Of a stretch of 64,000 nucleotides of DNA, positions 46,928 to 57,628 are shown piece by piece. The notes below the pieces were generated by a model. That model saw nothing but the letters and a program-made list of their open reading frames with translations, was not told the origin of the DNA and did no database searches. Source of the stretch: Gremmenia infestans (taxonomy: Eukaryota; Ascomycota; Leotiomycetes; Helotiales; Hamatocanthoscyphaceae); the NCBI GenBank assembly GCA_032629725.1, contig JAFEVB010000002.1, forward strand, positions 186,001 to 250,000. Reading direction: 5' to 3'. Position 1 is the first letter of the stretch, and every line of letters starts with the position of its first letter. Made by a program: the position numbers and the translations under genes.

Positions 46928-47449
46928 GATGAGATGATTTTGCTGATGTGCTTTTTGATATGTAAGAGCTTTAGAGTGAAGTAGAGTCAAGTAAAACGAA
47001 GTGATATCTCAATCAGAACTGTTGATAGATAATGAAAGAAGAAATCGAACGAACATCGAGGAAAAGCCAGAGTTTTATAGGATTTGGGAACAAACCTAGT
47101 CGAAGGCATTGTCAAGCAACCCACAAAGCGGCACGCTACATGCGCCATCTCGCAGAATCTGTTACAGATAATTGGACATCAATTAATCGTACAAGGGGTA
47201 GTGGCTGTGGGAGTTGTGAAGTGGAGAACTTTGGAGCGGGCGGGGAGCGGAGAGCGGGTGCGCTGCCGCTCTGATGTGATGTTGAATAGGGGCTGTTAGC
47301 GGAAGCGAGGCCCCTATCCGTGCGGGTCAAGGGCGGACGTGATGTGGGGAAAGGAAGCAGATTCTTGTGTGTGCTGAGGGAGTCTGATGGTATGCTACAA
47401 GTTCCTGTATGTCATTCAACAACATGCGGAAAAAATGTATGTAATTATA
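46928..47449. other. Intergenic region
   Basis: This is the promoter of the SDR gene and the 3' flank of the disrupted membrane-protein gene (both -). Nothing else is seen. Confidence 0.55.
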
Positions 47450-47877
47450 CTAAGGGACTTGAGCAGTTTTTAACTGAATTGATGCTCGCCTTTGTTGCCT
47501 TGTCTTGTTTAAGAACGCTTTAGTCGCTACCAAATTCAAAACAAAGAACCATGAAAATAGCAATACCTCCACAAATACAACAAATACCAATAGCACTATC
47601 GACGAGACTGCAAACCCATATGAAGCCCTTTGAAAGCTTTTGTCCTGCTGCAGCTCTGTTGTTCCCAGGCCGACTTGCATCGCACTAAGAATACTAGTTA
47701 CATACAATAAGAGAATCACCACCCACCCAAAATTGCGTTCGAAGAAAACGGTATAGCGGTTATACCCGTGCATATAACCTAGCATGAATCGTCTTGGCTC
47801 AAGGATATGGAGGAGTCGATATATGGTGTTCAGCCTGCTCAACCGTAGCTCCCCATAATGATAGCGCTTATTGACGG
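47450..47877 (-). pseudogene. Disrupted two-TM fungal membrane protein (DUF6601-like), 3' half
   Basis: This is the C-terminal ~142 codons of a gene whose first part lies at 56299-56803. It reads TVNKRYHYGELRLSRLNTIY, then GYNRYTVFFERNFGWVV and two strongly hydrophobic segments (FGWVVILLLYVTSILSAM and SIVLLVFVVFVEVLLFSWFF), and ends in a basic tail at TGA/TAA near 47450. The pattern (ELRLSRLN, MQVGL, ASYGF between two TM helices) is that of a large family of uncharacterised ascomycete membrane proteins; I place it as DUF6601-like from memory. The frame is fully open with no RIP-type stop, in contrast to the adjacent transposon. A transposon begins at 47880, just after the TA duplication. Confidence 0.8.
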
Positions 47878-47879
47878 TA

Positions 47880-47946
47880 AGTCCCCACCCCCACCTTTCG
47901 GCCACCCCCACCTTTCGGCCACCCCCCCCTTTCGGCCACTCGCTTA
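47880..47946. repeat. Left terminal inverted repeat of the Fot1-like element
   Basis: About 67 bp containing three tandem copies of a C-run plus TTTCGGCCA, ending CTCGCTTA. It pairs with 56246-56296, which has only two copies. Confidence 0.9.
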
Positions 47947-48832
47947 GCTCACCGCTAGTATTAAACCTCCTACTTTAAAGTCTTATAACTTTTTAATCTT
48001 CTTATTAATTGCTTCCAAATTTTAACCTAATATTATTTCAATCATGAAGTCTCACTATACTGAATCTGATATTAATTGCGCACTAGCTGCAATTAGAAAT
48101 GGCATATCTCTTCGCAAAGCTAGTCTAGATTAGGGGGTTCCGCGGACTACACTTCAAAGTTAAGTTGTAGGCTACAAAACACGTCAAATTGGAGCAGCTT
48201 ACCTGCAGAGGCTTTCTCCAGTTCAAGAGAAGCATCTAACAGATTAGGTTTTAACCTAGGAAAGCATAGGGCATAGCCCTACGCATATGCAGATTAGGGA
48301 TTTTGCCTAGCGCCTTTTAGCAATCTAGGGAGATATAACTACACTTAGAAAACGCTAGATATAGGCCTTTCTAAAACGGAATCCTATTCTATAGACGAAG
48401 AGGCAATTCCGGATCAATTCTAGACAGGTTAATAGCGCTATAATAGATATAATTAAACCATAGTTCCAAAAATTAGAGGTTTTAGAAGTTAAGCATATAA
48501 AACCGCAAAATCGCTAGAATATAGATAAAGCAGGGATTATGGAAAGCTAGGGGAGCAATGGACTAGTTATAGGGAGTAAGACTTAACGTTTTATTTAGCG
48601 GAAACAGCTAGGTTCTAAGGCTTAGACGTTATTTATTAAGTGTATTAGTGCTATAGGACTAGCGCTTTCTCCACTAGTTATATTTAAGGGGAAAACGGTC
48701 CAATAGTAATAGTTTCCGACTAGTCTAGAGTTATATAAGCGCTAGTAGTTTACTGCTACCGAAAACGGGTAGACTTTAGATGCTATAGCCTAAGAATAGC
48801 TAGAAAAGGTGTTTATTTCTGCTACGGCCCCC

Positions 48833-49314
48833 TGTTACGGATACAACATGTGACTAGGGGACCTTAGGCTCAGTGTCTGGTTTCAGACATAGGAGAACCC
48901 CTAGGAGGGAGGTTATAGTCCCGTATATATATTTAGGTATGTTTATTAAGGAGTGGGCCTACTAACATTTAGTTATTACACCACGTGATTAGTTACGTAA
49001 CGCAATCGACTAGTCGACTAGCAAGCAGTTAACTAGATCGATAGTAGTTAAGTTAACCAGGGTCGACTAGCAGCATAAGGGTTCTATATAAGACTAGGTT
49101 GTTACCTATTAGATAGGAGCTTTGTGCTTAACTTAAATAGTATTTCCTAATATACGCTTATTACTTTATACTTTATAATAAGCTATACTCCTAAGTATAG
49201 CAACTAGTAATCTATTAATAGATACTAATATTAACCTAACAATAACCTAGGTCTAGGGACCTACTTAAGTCATAAGACTTACCTTAGCACTATGTAAGCT
49301 AGGCGATCGTTACA
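48833..49314 (+). repeat. 5' LTR
   Basis: 482 bp from TGTTACGG to CGTTACA. It aligns end to end with 54910-55391 without gaps; the differences seen are transitions. Confidence 0.92.
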
Positions 49315-49399
49315 CTTTAAGCACTAGTCTTTTTATCGATAGAATAATATTATCTACCGGATCTACTAAAGGGAAAAATACCCTAACCCTAACGCCAAC

Positions 49400-52300
49400 T
49401 CCAGCTTCTACGCTAGCGCTAGCCTAGACTTTCGTGGTATAGGAACAAACTGCGATCATTAAGACACCTAATATGTTCTATGGGGATAAAGGCAAGTTAG
49501 ATAACTTCCTAACTTTAATAGATATATATATCTTGTTTAACTAACACTTATTTGGAACTAAGGTAGTAAAGGTTATCTACGTAATTAGTTACCTTTAGGG
49601 CGTAGCTTTTAACTAAGTTAAGACCTATATTAATAACTTTATGGCAAATAAGACTAGTTAAGGATAAGTTACGACCGGAGCAAGAACCTTAACCTAGGCT
49701 ATATTTATAAGCTATAAGGCATTTAAGAAAAACATCTAATAAGTTTTTAGTAACCTTAAACAGCAAAGTATGGCCAAATAGAAGCTATAACAACTAAGGC
49801 AGAACAAGTTAGCCTCTAAGTATATAGCTAGGTTCTAGCAGTATTTAGACATAGCAGGATAGAGCAATCGCGCCCTAACTAGCTAGTACTACGCAGAACT
49901 AAAGGACTTTATTAAGGACAAGCTAACTAGGATAGACTAACTAAATAGTCTTGCTAAAATGATTAAGGAAGCGGTTAAGATTAATAACCGATTCTATAAA
50001 AGATCCTTTAAATAAAAAGGAACCTATAACTTTAGTAAATGATTAGGGAAAATAGAATTAATAGCAAGGAAGGATTAGAGGGACCTAATAGAAATTAATG
50101 CCGCTTACTAGAAACCAAACCTACTCTCTAGGGAGAAATAGAATAAGCGATGTTAAAAGGGACTCTATTTTAAGTGTAGATTGCCTAGACACCTAGCATC
50201 CTTTTATAGGTAGAAGAAAAGGAAAGGACCTTAAAAAAAACGAAATATAAGCGCAGCTATATGAACCTTAGATGTAGCATTGCGACTAAACCCTAAGAGA
50301 TAGAAGTATAGCATATAACCACCTAAGTATAAAAGCTAGGAAATAAATGCAGAAAAGAAAGCAAGCTTATCTTAGAATCCTACGGACTAGCTACCTAATA
50401 TAGATAAAGAATGGATTATAGCTAGCAATGAGCTTTCTGTAGGAAACTAGTAGGAACCTAAAGAGGGGGATAAACCGGCCTTTAAAGGGGACTTCTAGCT
50501 AGGAATAGAGAAACTAGAAAAAGGTATATACTATATAGTTATATACTAAGATATATAATAAGTTGTCTTTAGGGCACCTTAACGGCCCAGGATCGTTGAA
50601 GGCATCTCTAAAGAGAAGATGCTAAGGCTAAGCTTAGTTGTAGAGCTAGGAGATGTCTAGGAAATCACTAGTAAAAGGTTAGGTAAATGCATTTAGAGGA
50701 AAATAACTTTTCCTCTATTTCCTACGAACCTAACGATTTTCGCCTAGTAATATATTAGTAATAAAGCATAAAGTATGTTTGCGCTAAACACTTTATACTA
50801 ACTAATAAGGTAGGAAAGCAGTTACTAACTATAGGAAAACCAATTTATAGGATATAAGGTCCTAGAAAAAAGACGACTAGGAAAGCAAGTGGCGGCTATA
50901 GGGGGCTAAAACCATATAACGCTAAACGCCTATACTAGAGGAAAGGAGCTATAGGTTATACTTAACTCTAGTGCATAGAGGAACTTTATCTTACTAGAAG
51001 CCGTAAAAAGGCTTAATATACTAATATAAGAGAAGAAGGAACCCTATCTACTTACTATTATTAATAGGACAGCGATTAAAACAAACAGAGAGATAGTTAA
51101 GCATAAGACTATACCTATATAGGTAACTATTAGAGGTTACTAAGAGGAAATCAGCCTAGATATAATCCGTATTAGAGATAATTAGGCTATTTTCGGTGTT
51201 TCTTAGATCAGATAATATAATCCAGAAATCAACTAGGAAACTTATAAGGTAAAGTTTACCTAATACAGCTATGTATCAAAATAACTATATAGCTATAGAG
51301 AGGTTAGCGCTACCTCCTATAACGCGCTAGGGCACGCAACCTAAGGCCCTCTACCAGATAACATAAAGGTTAAAAAAGAGATACTAGTGTAGTATAAGAA
51401 GTTCGAACAGATATTTAACAACCTGCAAAGTAAGGAGGCCTTACCTAAACATTAACTATAGGACTATAAAATACCGCTTAAGGAAAGATGCGAACCTTCT
51501 TAGGAACTACTTTACTAGTACAGCGAAGAAAAGATAAGACTATAAAGGGAGTATATTAATAAAGCGTTATCTAAGGGATAGATAAGGGAGTTGCACTCCC
51601 TATTAGAAGCGCTAACGCTATTTGCAAAGAAGAAAGACAGACTAGATCAATTTTGCATTAATTACTAAAAGTTAAATAAGATAACCATAAAAAATTAATA
51701 CCTACTACTATAGGCAGATAATATGCAAAACTGTCTAAGAAAAGCGGTGATTTTTATATAACTAGATATAAGGGACGCATATTACCTAATCTATATTATA
51801 AAGGGCAAGGAATAGAAAACGGCATTTTAAACCAGATTTAGTTACTATAAGTACTAGGTTATGCCATTTAGGCTAACCAACGCCCTAGCAACCTATTAAG
51901 AAGTTAACTATAACGCGTTAAGGGCTTTCTTAGATAGGTTCTATATATATTACCTTAATAACGTACTAGTATATTCAGACAACAAAGAATAGCACGTAGG
52001 ACATATAATATAGGTCTTAGAAGCACTTGCGGTAAAGGGATTCCGCCTAAAGCTATCTAAGTATAACTTCTATATAAAAGAAATCACCTTTCTAAGCTAT
52101 ATAATTACGCTAGGGAAAATCGGCCTAGACCCTAAAAAGGTCCGAGCGATTATTACCTAGGAGACGCTAACTATAGTTAAATAGGTGTAATCTTTCCTAG
52201 GATTCGCAAACTTCTACTAGAAGTTTATTAAGTTATATTTAAAGAAAGCTCTACTACTTATAGACCTAACAAAAAAGGAGAAAAAGTTTAAATAGACAGA

Positions 52301-54314
52301 TAAAGCGGAAAAGGCATTCTAAGAGCTAAAGCAGGCCTTTATAGAGGAACCTATCCGCTAGAACTTCTAGCTAGAACTTAAGTTAATAGTAGAGACGGAC
52401 GCGTTAGATAGAGTAATAAAGGGAGTGCTTATATAGAAACATAAGAATAGCAGCTAGCATCTAGTAGCATACTACTCTAGAAAAATAACGTCCGCGGAAC
52501 TTAACTATAATATATATAATAAGGAACTACTAGTAATAGTTAAAGCATTATAGGAATAGAGGGTTTACCTTTAGGGAGCTAACTTCCTAGTAACAATTCT
52601 TACTAATCACAAGAATCTTATTAGCTTTACTACGACTAAAGACTTAAATAGGCAACAGATAAGGTAGGCAAAGACACTTGCTACCTACAACTTACAAATT
52701 AAATATATAAAAAGGATAAAGAATATATGCGCTAATATACTAAGTTAAAAGCTAGGATATAAGGTAAAGGAGGAAATAAAAGGCGTTGCGATCTTCTAGG
52801 AAGATAGTAATAACCTTATCCTAAATAAATAATAAATCGCAGCAGTAACCCGCGTTAATAGTAACCTATTTATAAATAAAATCAGATTGGCATATAAAGG
52901 GGACGTAGTAGTAGAAGGCATCTTATAATACTTCTAGAAGAATATAGAGGGGCTCCTACTATATAAGAATAAGATATATATCCCTAAGAGTATCTAGAAA
53001 GAATTTGTTAAGGAATAATATAAGCTACTAGCTCACGGATATTAGGGAAACACTAGAACCTAGGAGAGGCTCTTGCAGAGATACTACTTCCTAGGCATAC
53101 AAACAATAGTCAAGGAAGTTATTAGCAAGTGCAATACTTATATATAGAGTAAGGTATTACAATATGCTCTATATAGTATAATACAATTACCTAATATGCT
53201 AAAGACTCCCTAGATATCTATTATATAGGACTTTATAGTTAAACTACTACTATCTAAGGATCTAATAATAGAAGTAGAATACGATTCTATCCTAGTTATT
53301 ATAGATAGGTTAATAAAGTATACCTATATAATACCCTATAAGGAATTAAGTACGGCCGAAGACTTAGCTTAGGCATTTCTTCAAGTAGTAGTAGCAAACT
53401 ATAGCGCGCTAGAAGAAATCATATTAGATAAAGATTAGCTCTTTACTTTAAAATTCTAGATAGTATTTATAGCTCTGCTAGGTATTAAAAGGAAACTATT
53501 AATAAGTTTTTACCTATAAACCGACGGATAAACTAAACAGATAAATCAGATAATAGAAATATATATCTAGTATTATATAAACTATAAGTAAAACAACTAG
53601 GTAGGACTTCTACCACTTGCCTAGTTTATATATAATATATTAGCTGTAGAAAATACGAAGATCTTACTAGCATACGCGAATTATAGTTATAACCCTAAGG
53701 CCTACCGCTTTGCGACAATCTTAGGAGTAGATAACTAATCTGCAACTATGCAGATAGAAGACCTTAAAGCACTTTAGGAGGAACTAGCTAGCGACCTAGT
53801 ATTCTTTATAAAGAAAGCAGCATCGTACTACAACGGAAAACGTAGTATAGAACCTACGCTTAAAGAGGAGAATAAGGTCTACCTAATATAAAGGAATATT
53901 AAGATAAAACAACTAAGCATAAAACTAGACCATAAGAAGCTAGGGCTGTTTAAAATCAAGCAAGTCGCAGAACTAGTTAACTATAAATTAGTACTACCTA
54001 GAATAATAAATATATATCTAGTATTCTACGTATCCCTCCTTAAACTAGCACTACTAGGGGCGCTACCTACGCTTATTACGGAAATCCAACCAGTTAACCC
54101 TAATGCTAAGTATAAGGTCGAAGCAATACTAGACTATAAGCAGGTTAGAAGCTATACTAAGTACCTAGTTAAATAGATAGGCTACCTATACTTAGAGAAC
54201 ACTTAGGAAATAAAGGCGACACTTAAGAATCTTAAGATGTTTGCAAGCTACTAAGATTAATACCCTAACCTAACTAGAATAGATCTAAGGGATTATATGC
54301 CGCAAAAGACGTAA
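49400..54314 (+). pseudogene. gag-pol of the Ty3/gypsy element (degraded)
   Basis: The borders are approximate. A gag zinc-knuckle position is visible near 50149-50212, with Cys codons changed to Tyr. A protease-like LNSSA..NFI lies near 50960-50990. The reverse transcriptase has VMPFRLTNALATYQ near 51850-51900, and its catalytic box reads YLNN instead of YLDD near 51950-51962. RNase H (VETDALDRVIKGVL) is near 52390-52430, the integrase zinc region (LLAHGY...CNTYI) near 53020-53150, and a chromodomain (YKVEAILDYKQVRSYTKYLVK) near 54112-54175, ending at 54314. Dozens of stops in the frame, mostly TAG/TAA, make it non-functional. It is annotated only as a relic. Confidence 0.85.
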
Positions 54315-54618
54315 TAAAAGCAAGGTTGTTAAAAGGATTAGAATAGGAAAAAGGGTTATTACTAGACCTAATACTAGAGGAAGTAGGCAGGCCCCTACGC
54401 TTGCGCTCCCTCCTTTTATGCTTTTTCCGCTCCTCCTTCTTAAGAGTATTAAGCTTATTAAGAGAATTTAAACTAGTAGCAATTATGCGCTGCTTCTTTT
54501 TATCTAACGCCTCTTAAAGTTTCTTAAGTCGCAGGATCTTTGTAAAAGCCTTAGCCTTCTTAGCATAGAGTTTTTAGCGCTAACGCTTTAGCAACTCCTA
54601 CTTTATAACTTTAGGCAT
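54300..54618 (-). other. Lys/Arg-rich antisense open-frame remnant inside the retrotransposon
   Basis: Between the end of pol and the 3' LTR, the minus strand from an ATG at 54618 reads a basic sequence (AKKAKAFTKILRLKKL, LNKLNTLKKEERKKHKRRER) interrupted only by RIP-type TAG/TAA codons at a few places. The sense strand there has no gag-pol sequence. It could be an accessory antisense gene of the element or captured host sequence. I do not recognise a family. Confidence 0.35.
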
Positions 54619-54896
54619 CTAATTAACTTGGCGAATGTTGCAGGTTTTGCCCTAGCAGATACACTTAGTATAACGAGTATATTTAACATCGTAAAGCGCT
54701 ATGCACTATCTTTTACTCCTTTTATAATAAAAATAAGGAGCTATATTTTATTTACTAGTCTTTTCTATAGCATTGCTAAGAGAAAGAGAATATTGGTTGC
54801 TATTATATTTAGGTAGCATAATAAGAAAAGAAAAAGGCCGTAGGCTTAATAAAATGTTTTCCTATATTGTACTTAAGCGTTAGGGCGATGCTAACT

Positions 54897-54909
54897 AGGA
54901 GAGGAATAG
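54897..54909 (+). other. Polypurine tract before the 3' LTR
   Basis: AGGAGAGGAATAG directly precedes the 3' LTR start at 54910, the position and composition of the plus-strand priming site of LTR elements. Confidence 0.6.
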
Positions 54910-55391
54910 TATTACGGATATAATATATAACTAGGGGACCTTAGGCTTAGTGTCTGGTTTTAGATATAGGAGAACCCCTAGGAGGGAGGTTATGGTCCCG
55001 TATATATATTTAGGTATGTTTATTAGGGAGTAGGCCTACTAATATTTAGTTATTACACTATATGATTAGTCATGTGATGCGATTAACTAGTTAACTAGTA
55101 AGCAGTCGACTAGATCGATAGTGGTTAAGTTAACTAGGGTCAACTAGTAGCATAAGGGTTCTATATAAGACTAGGTTGTTACCTATTAGATAGGAGCTTT
55201 ATGCTTAACTTAAATAGTATTTCCTAATATACGCTTATTACTTTATACTTTATAATAAGCTATACTCCTAAGTATAGTAACTAGTAATCTATCGATAGAT
55301 ACCAACATCAACCCAACGATAACCTAGGTCCAGGGACCTACTTAAGTTATAAGACTTACCCTAGCACTACGTGAGCTAGGCGATCGTTACA
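54910..55391 (+). repeat. 3' LTR
   Basis: 482 bp, from TATTACGG (TG changed to TA) to CGTTACA, followed by CCCCC. It is the counterpart of 48833-49314. Confidence 0.92.
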
Positions 55392-56245
55392 CCCCCCTAG
55401 ACCCCCGGGAGCTACGATTGCTTATATTAGACGGTTATAGGAGCTATAAAACTACTAACTTTATGTGGCTATGCTTCTAGCATAAGATACACCTCTTATT
55501 TCTACCTCTATATACCTTATATATGTTGCAGCCGCTCGATTTATTAATATTCTCTCCCCTAAAGGCTACCTACCGAAAAGAGCTTAGTAACTTAAGCCTC
55601 CTTACTGATTCTACCCTAATTGGCAAGCGAAACTTCTTATAGTGCTATAAGAAGGCTCGGGACGCTAGCTTAACTTCCTTAAATATTAAGGCAGGGTGGA
55701 AAGCTACTAGTTTATGGCCCCCTAATATAGCTAAGCCTCTTATGAGCCGTTTATTGCTAGAAAATAGTAATAACGGCCCGCAAGAAGCTCTAGACAGCTT
55801 AAGTGGGGATATACAGCTATTTGCGGATCAAGCTATACTACTAGTTCTTATGCATACGCCTAAAGTAGCTAGGGAGGTACGGGTTTAGGTAGAGACAATT
55901 TCCCGATTAGGAAACAGCAAACTTTCAACTAGCTAGCGGCTTTTTAGGAAGCTTAAAAAGGGATTTAATGAGAAGGACTATGCTCTAGCTTAAGCAAAGC
56001 TTTAGATTAACCAGTTAGAAGCAAGGGTAGAGCAGCTAGCCCCGCGGAAAAGATGTTAAGTAAGGACTAGTCCAAATTCGAAGTTTACAGATATACAGGC
56101 TATAAAAGAGGCCCAAATTAGGGCAGGGGACCGGGAAATTAAAGAGGAAGATTCTAATTTGTCTATAGAATCTGCTAGTACAGGCGATTATATAGAAGTA
56201 GAGGAATAAAAAAGTTATAAGGTTGCAAAGTTGTAGGGTAATAAA

Positions 56246-56296
56246 TAAGCGAGTGGCCGAAAGGGGGGGGTGGCCGAAAGGGGGGGGGTGGGGACT
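56246..56296. repeat. Right terminal inverted repeat of the Fot1-like element
   Basis: TAAGCGAGTGGCCGAAAG plus G-runs and a second GTGGCCGAAAG unit, ending GGGGACT before TA. It is the inverse of 47880-47946 with one sub-repeat less. Confidence 0.9.
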
Positions 56297-56298
56297 TA

Positions 56299-56803
56299 TC
56301 CAAAGCTTCGTGGTCAATATTCGAGACGAACGTGTCAACAAAAAGCGTCCAGTCTTCCCACTTGATCTTTGACGAAATCAACCCGAGTTCCAAAGCGATT
56401 TTGAGGTCGCTTGGGTGACGTAAAAGCCAGACGTATGATAGTAAGAAGCCGCAGGAGCTAGCATGCAAGGCAGCATCTTTGCAAATCGTGCTTTTCCAAA
56501 CATCATAGTCGAAGATATAATCTGGCAACGGCTTTAAAAAAAATCTCGACTCGTGCCATACCATATGTAAGTCGGCCTGTTCAGTGATAAGGATTTGGCG
56601 CTCTATCATCTTTTGTCGGTGCAAAGGTCGAGCGGCTGTTGGCCTTCCCGCAAGCCACAAGTACTGGTGGATTTCGTTGAGTCTCGAAACGTCCATATCT
56701 AGCTTCAAGAAAGGTGCAGGGTCGCTGCCACAGCGTGTGAGGCTGCCGAGTCGATCATGGTATACCGTTGGTGCGGGCCGCCTGAATTTGACAAATGTGG
56801 TAT
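56299..56803 (-). pseudogene. Disrupted two-TM fungal membrane protein (DUF6601-like), 5' half
   Basis: From an acceptor site (CAG just above 56803) the frame reads TTFVKFRRPAPTVYHDRLGS, then LDMDVSRLNEIHQYLWLAGRP, ITEQADLHMVWHESRFFLKPLPDYIFDYDVW, CGFLLSYVWLLRHPSDLKIAL and WTLFVDTFVSNIDHEALD, where the transposon begins. This is the soluble N-terminal domain of the same family whose TM part lies at 47450-47877. The first exon with the start codon is not resolved; a candidate upstream exon (ATG near 56900) does not join in frame. A truncated protein running about 45 residues into the transposon end could still be made. The frame has no internal stop. Confidence 0.75.
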
Positions 56804-57628
56804 CTGCAGGGAAAGGGGGAACTATCTATACGATGTCATTACTCAGGGTGAACAAAACAAGAAATTATACCTAGGTAGGATACAACTGACCTGTTTTGCC
56901 ATCTTGAGCAGTACTGTGGAGGCTGGATTTGGACTACGTGATGGAAACCCACTGCTGTAGTCTTAGTTATCACTGTGTATACCCTCATTGGTGCCTTCCT
57001 AGCTCTTAACAAATTCAAGTCTTCACCTCCAATCGAATCCCTGCCCAACAGTACCGAGAGCTGGACCAAGCGACCGAGGCGGCGGAGAAGCGGATTACAA
57101 GCTAGCTAGTAAGGCAGTGCGGCACTGTCTTCTATATCTGTTGTCGCCGCGAATTCAGTACTAAAGCCGCGTCTCAGAATGGCCTCGTTTCTGCCACAAC
57201 AGGTCTGCTCTGTTTATTCCGCCTGGCTGCTCTGTAGTTTCATGTAGATTGGCACCTCGGCGACAGATCTTCACCACAGCAAACATAGGAACTTGTAATC
57301 GAATGGAGAGAAAATGGCACTAAAGCTAGGTGAAGAATTACAACAGGACAAGAAACATGTTCGTCCAATTTGGCATCTGCATATCTTGCCAATCATATAT
57401 GTACCTATATTAGGTAAGCAGCAGTTGGTTGTGCAGCAGACTTATTTATAGATGGATGGATGGGGCGTGCATTCGATGTGACTTTGTGAGGCTGAGCGCA
57501 ATTGCGCAACTGAACGTCGTCCTCAGCACAACGCATCGGATATTACCTAAAAACCTCATCTTGTAGTGGCCATTATTTTTACTTTGATCACCAAGATCCA
57601 ACGAATACAGAAGACCAGACGTGTGGCA
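56804..57628. other. Intergenic region between the disrupted gene and the NLR
   Basis: This is the divergent upstream DNA of the membrane-protein gene (-) and the NLR gene (+). It must contain the unresolved first exon of the former. It is not RIP-mutated by eye. Nothing else is recognised. Confidence 0.5.

Larger units (their letters stand above)
48833..55391 (+). mobile_element. Ty3/gypsy LTR retrotransposon with chromodomain, RIP-degraded
   Basis: Two 482-bp LTRs enclose 5595 bp. A CCCCC target duplication flanks the element (48828-48832 and 55392-55396), and it lies inside the transposase gene of the Fot1-like transposon. The internal order is gag-like region, protease, reverse transcriptase, RNase H, integrase, chromodomain, all on +, which is the Ty3/gypsy (chromovirus) order. 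Every frame is broken by stops. All differences between the LTRs that I compared are transitions. Confidence 0.92.
48044..56209 (+). pseudogene. Fot1/pogo transposase (HTH_psq / DDE_1), RIP-degraded and split
   Basis: The first part (48044 to 48832) starts MKSHYTESDINCALAAIRNG, a psq-type helix-turn-helix, and goes on through a CENP-B/Tc5-like HTH into the catalytic region. The second part (from about 55397) continues with LRLLILDGYRSY, the position of the second catalytic Asp (DGHGSH in Fot1-type enzymes), then LYMLQPLDLLIFSPLK and ends at TAA 56207-56209. In-frame TAG/TAA codons stand at places where Gln or Trp would be expected. The protein cannot be made. The retrotransposon at 48833-55391 separates the parts. 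Confidence 0.85.
47880..56296 (+). mobile_element. Fot1/pogo-type DNA transposon, disrupted by a nested retrotransposon
   Basis: The element starts AGTCCCCACC and ends with the inverse; both ends are flanked by TA (47878-47879 and 56297-56298), the target duplication of the Tc1/mariner-pogo group. The subtracted length without the nested retrotransposon and its 5-bp duplication is about 1.85 kb, the usual size of Fot1-like elements. It carries one transposase gene on +, now broken by many TAG/TAA codons and by the insertion. It sits in the coding region of the membrane-protein gene. The C-to-T/G-to-A pattern indicates RIP. Confidence 0.9.

Noticed and set aside
54628..54816. Small hydrophobic frame inside the retrotransposon
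   Set aside because: Lies in AT-rich RIP-mutated DNA, no start or family pattern, and cannot be separated from chance.
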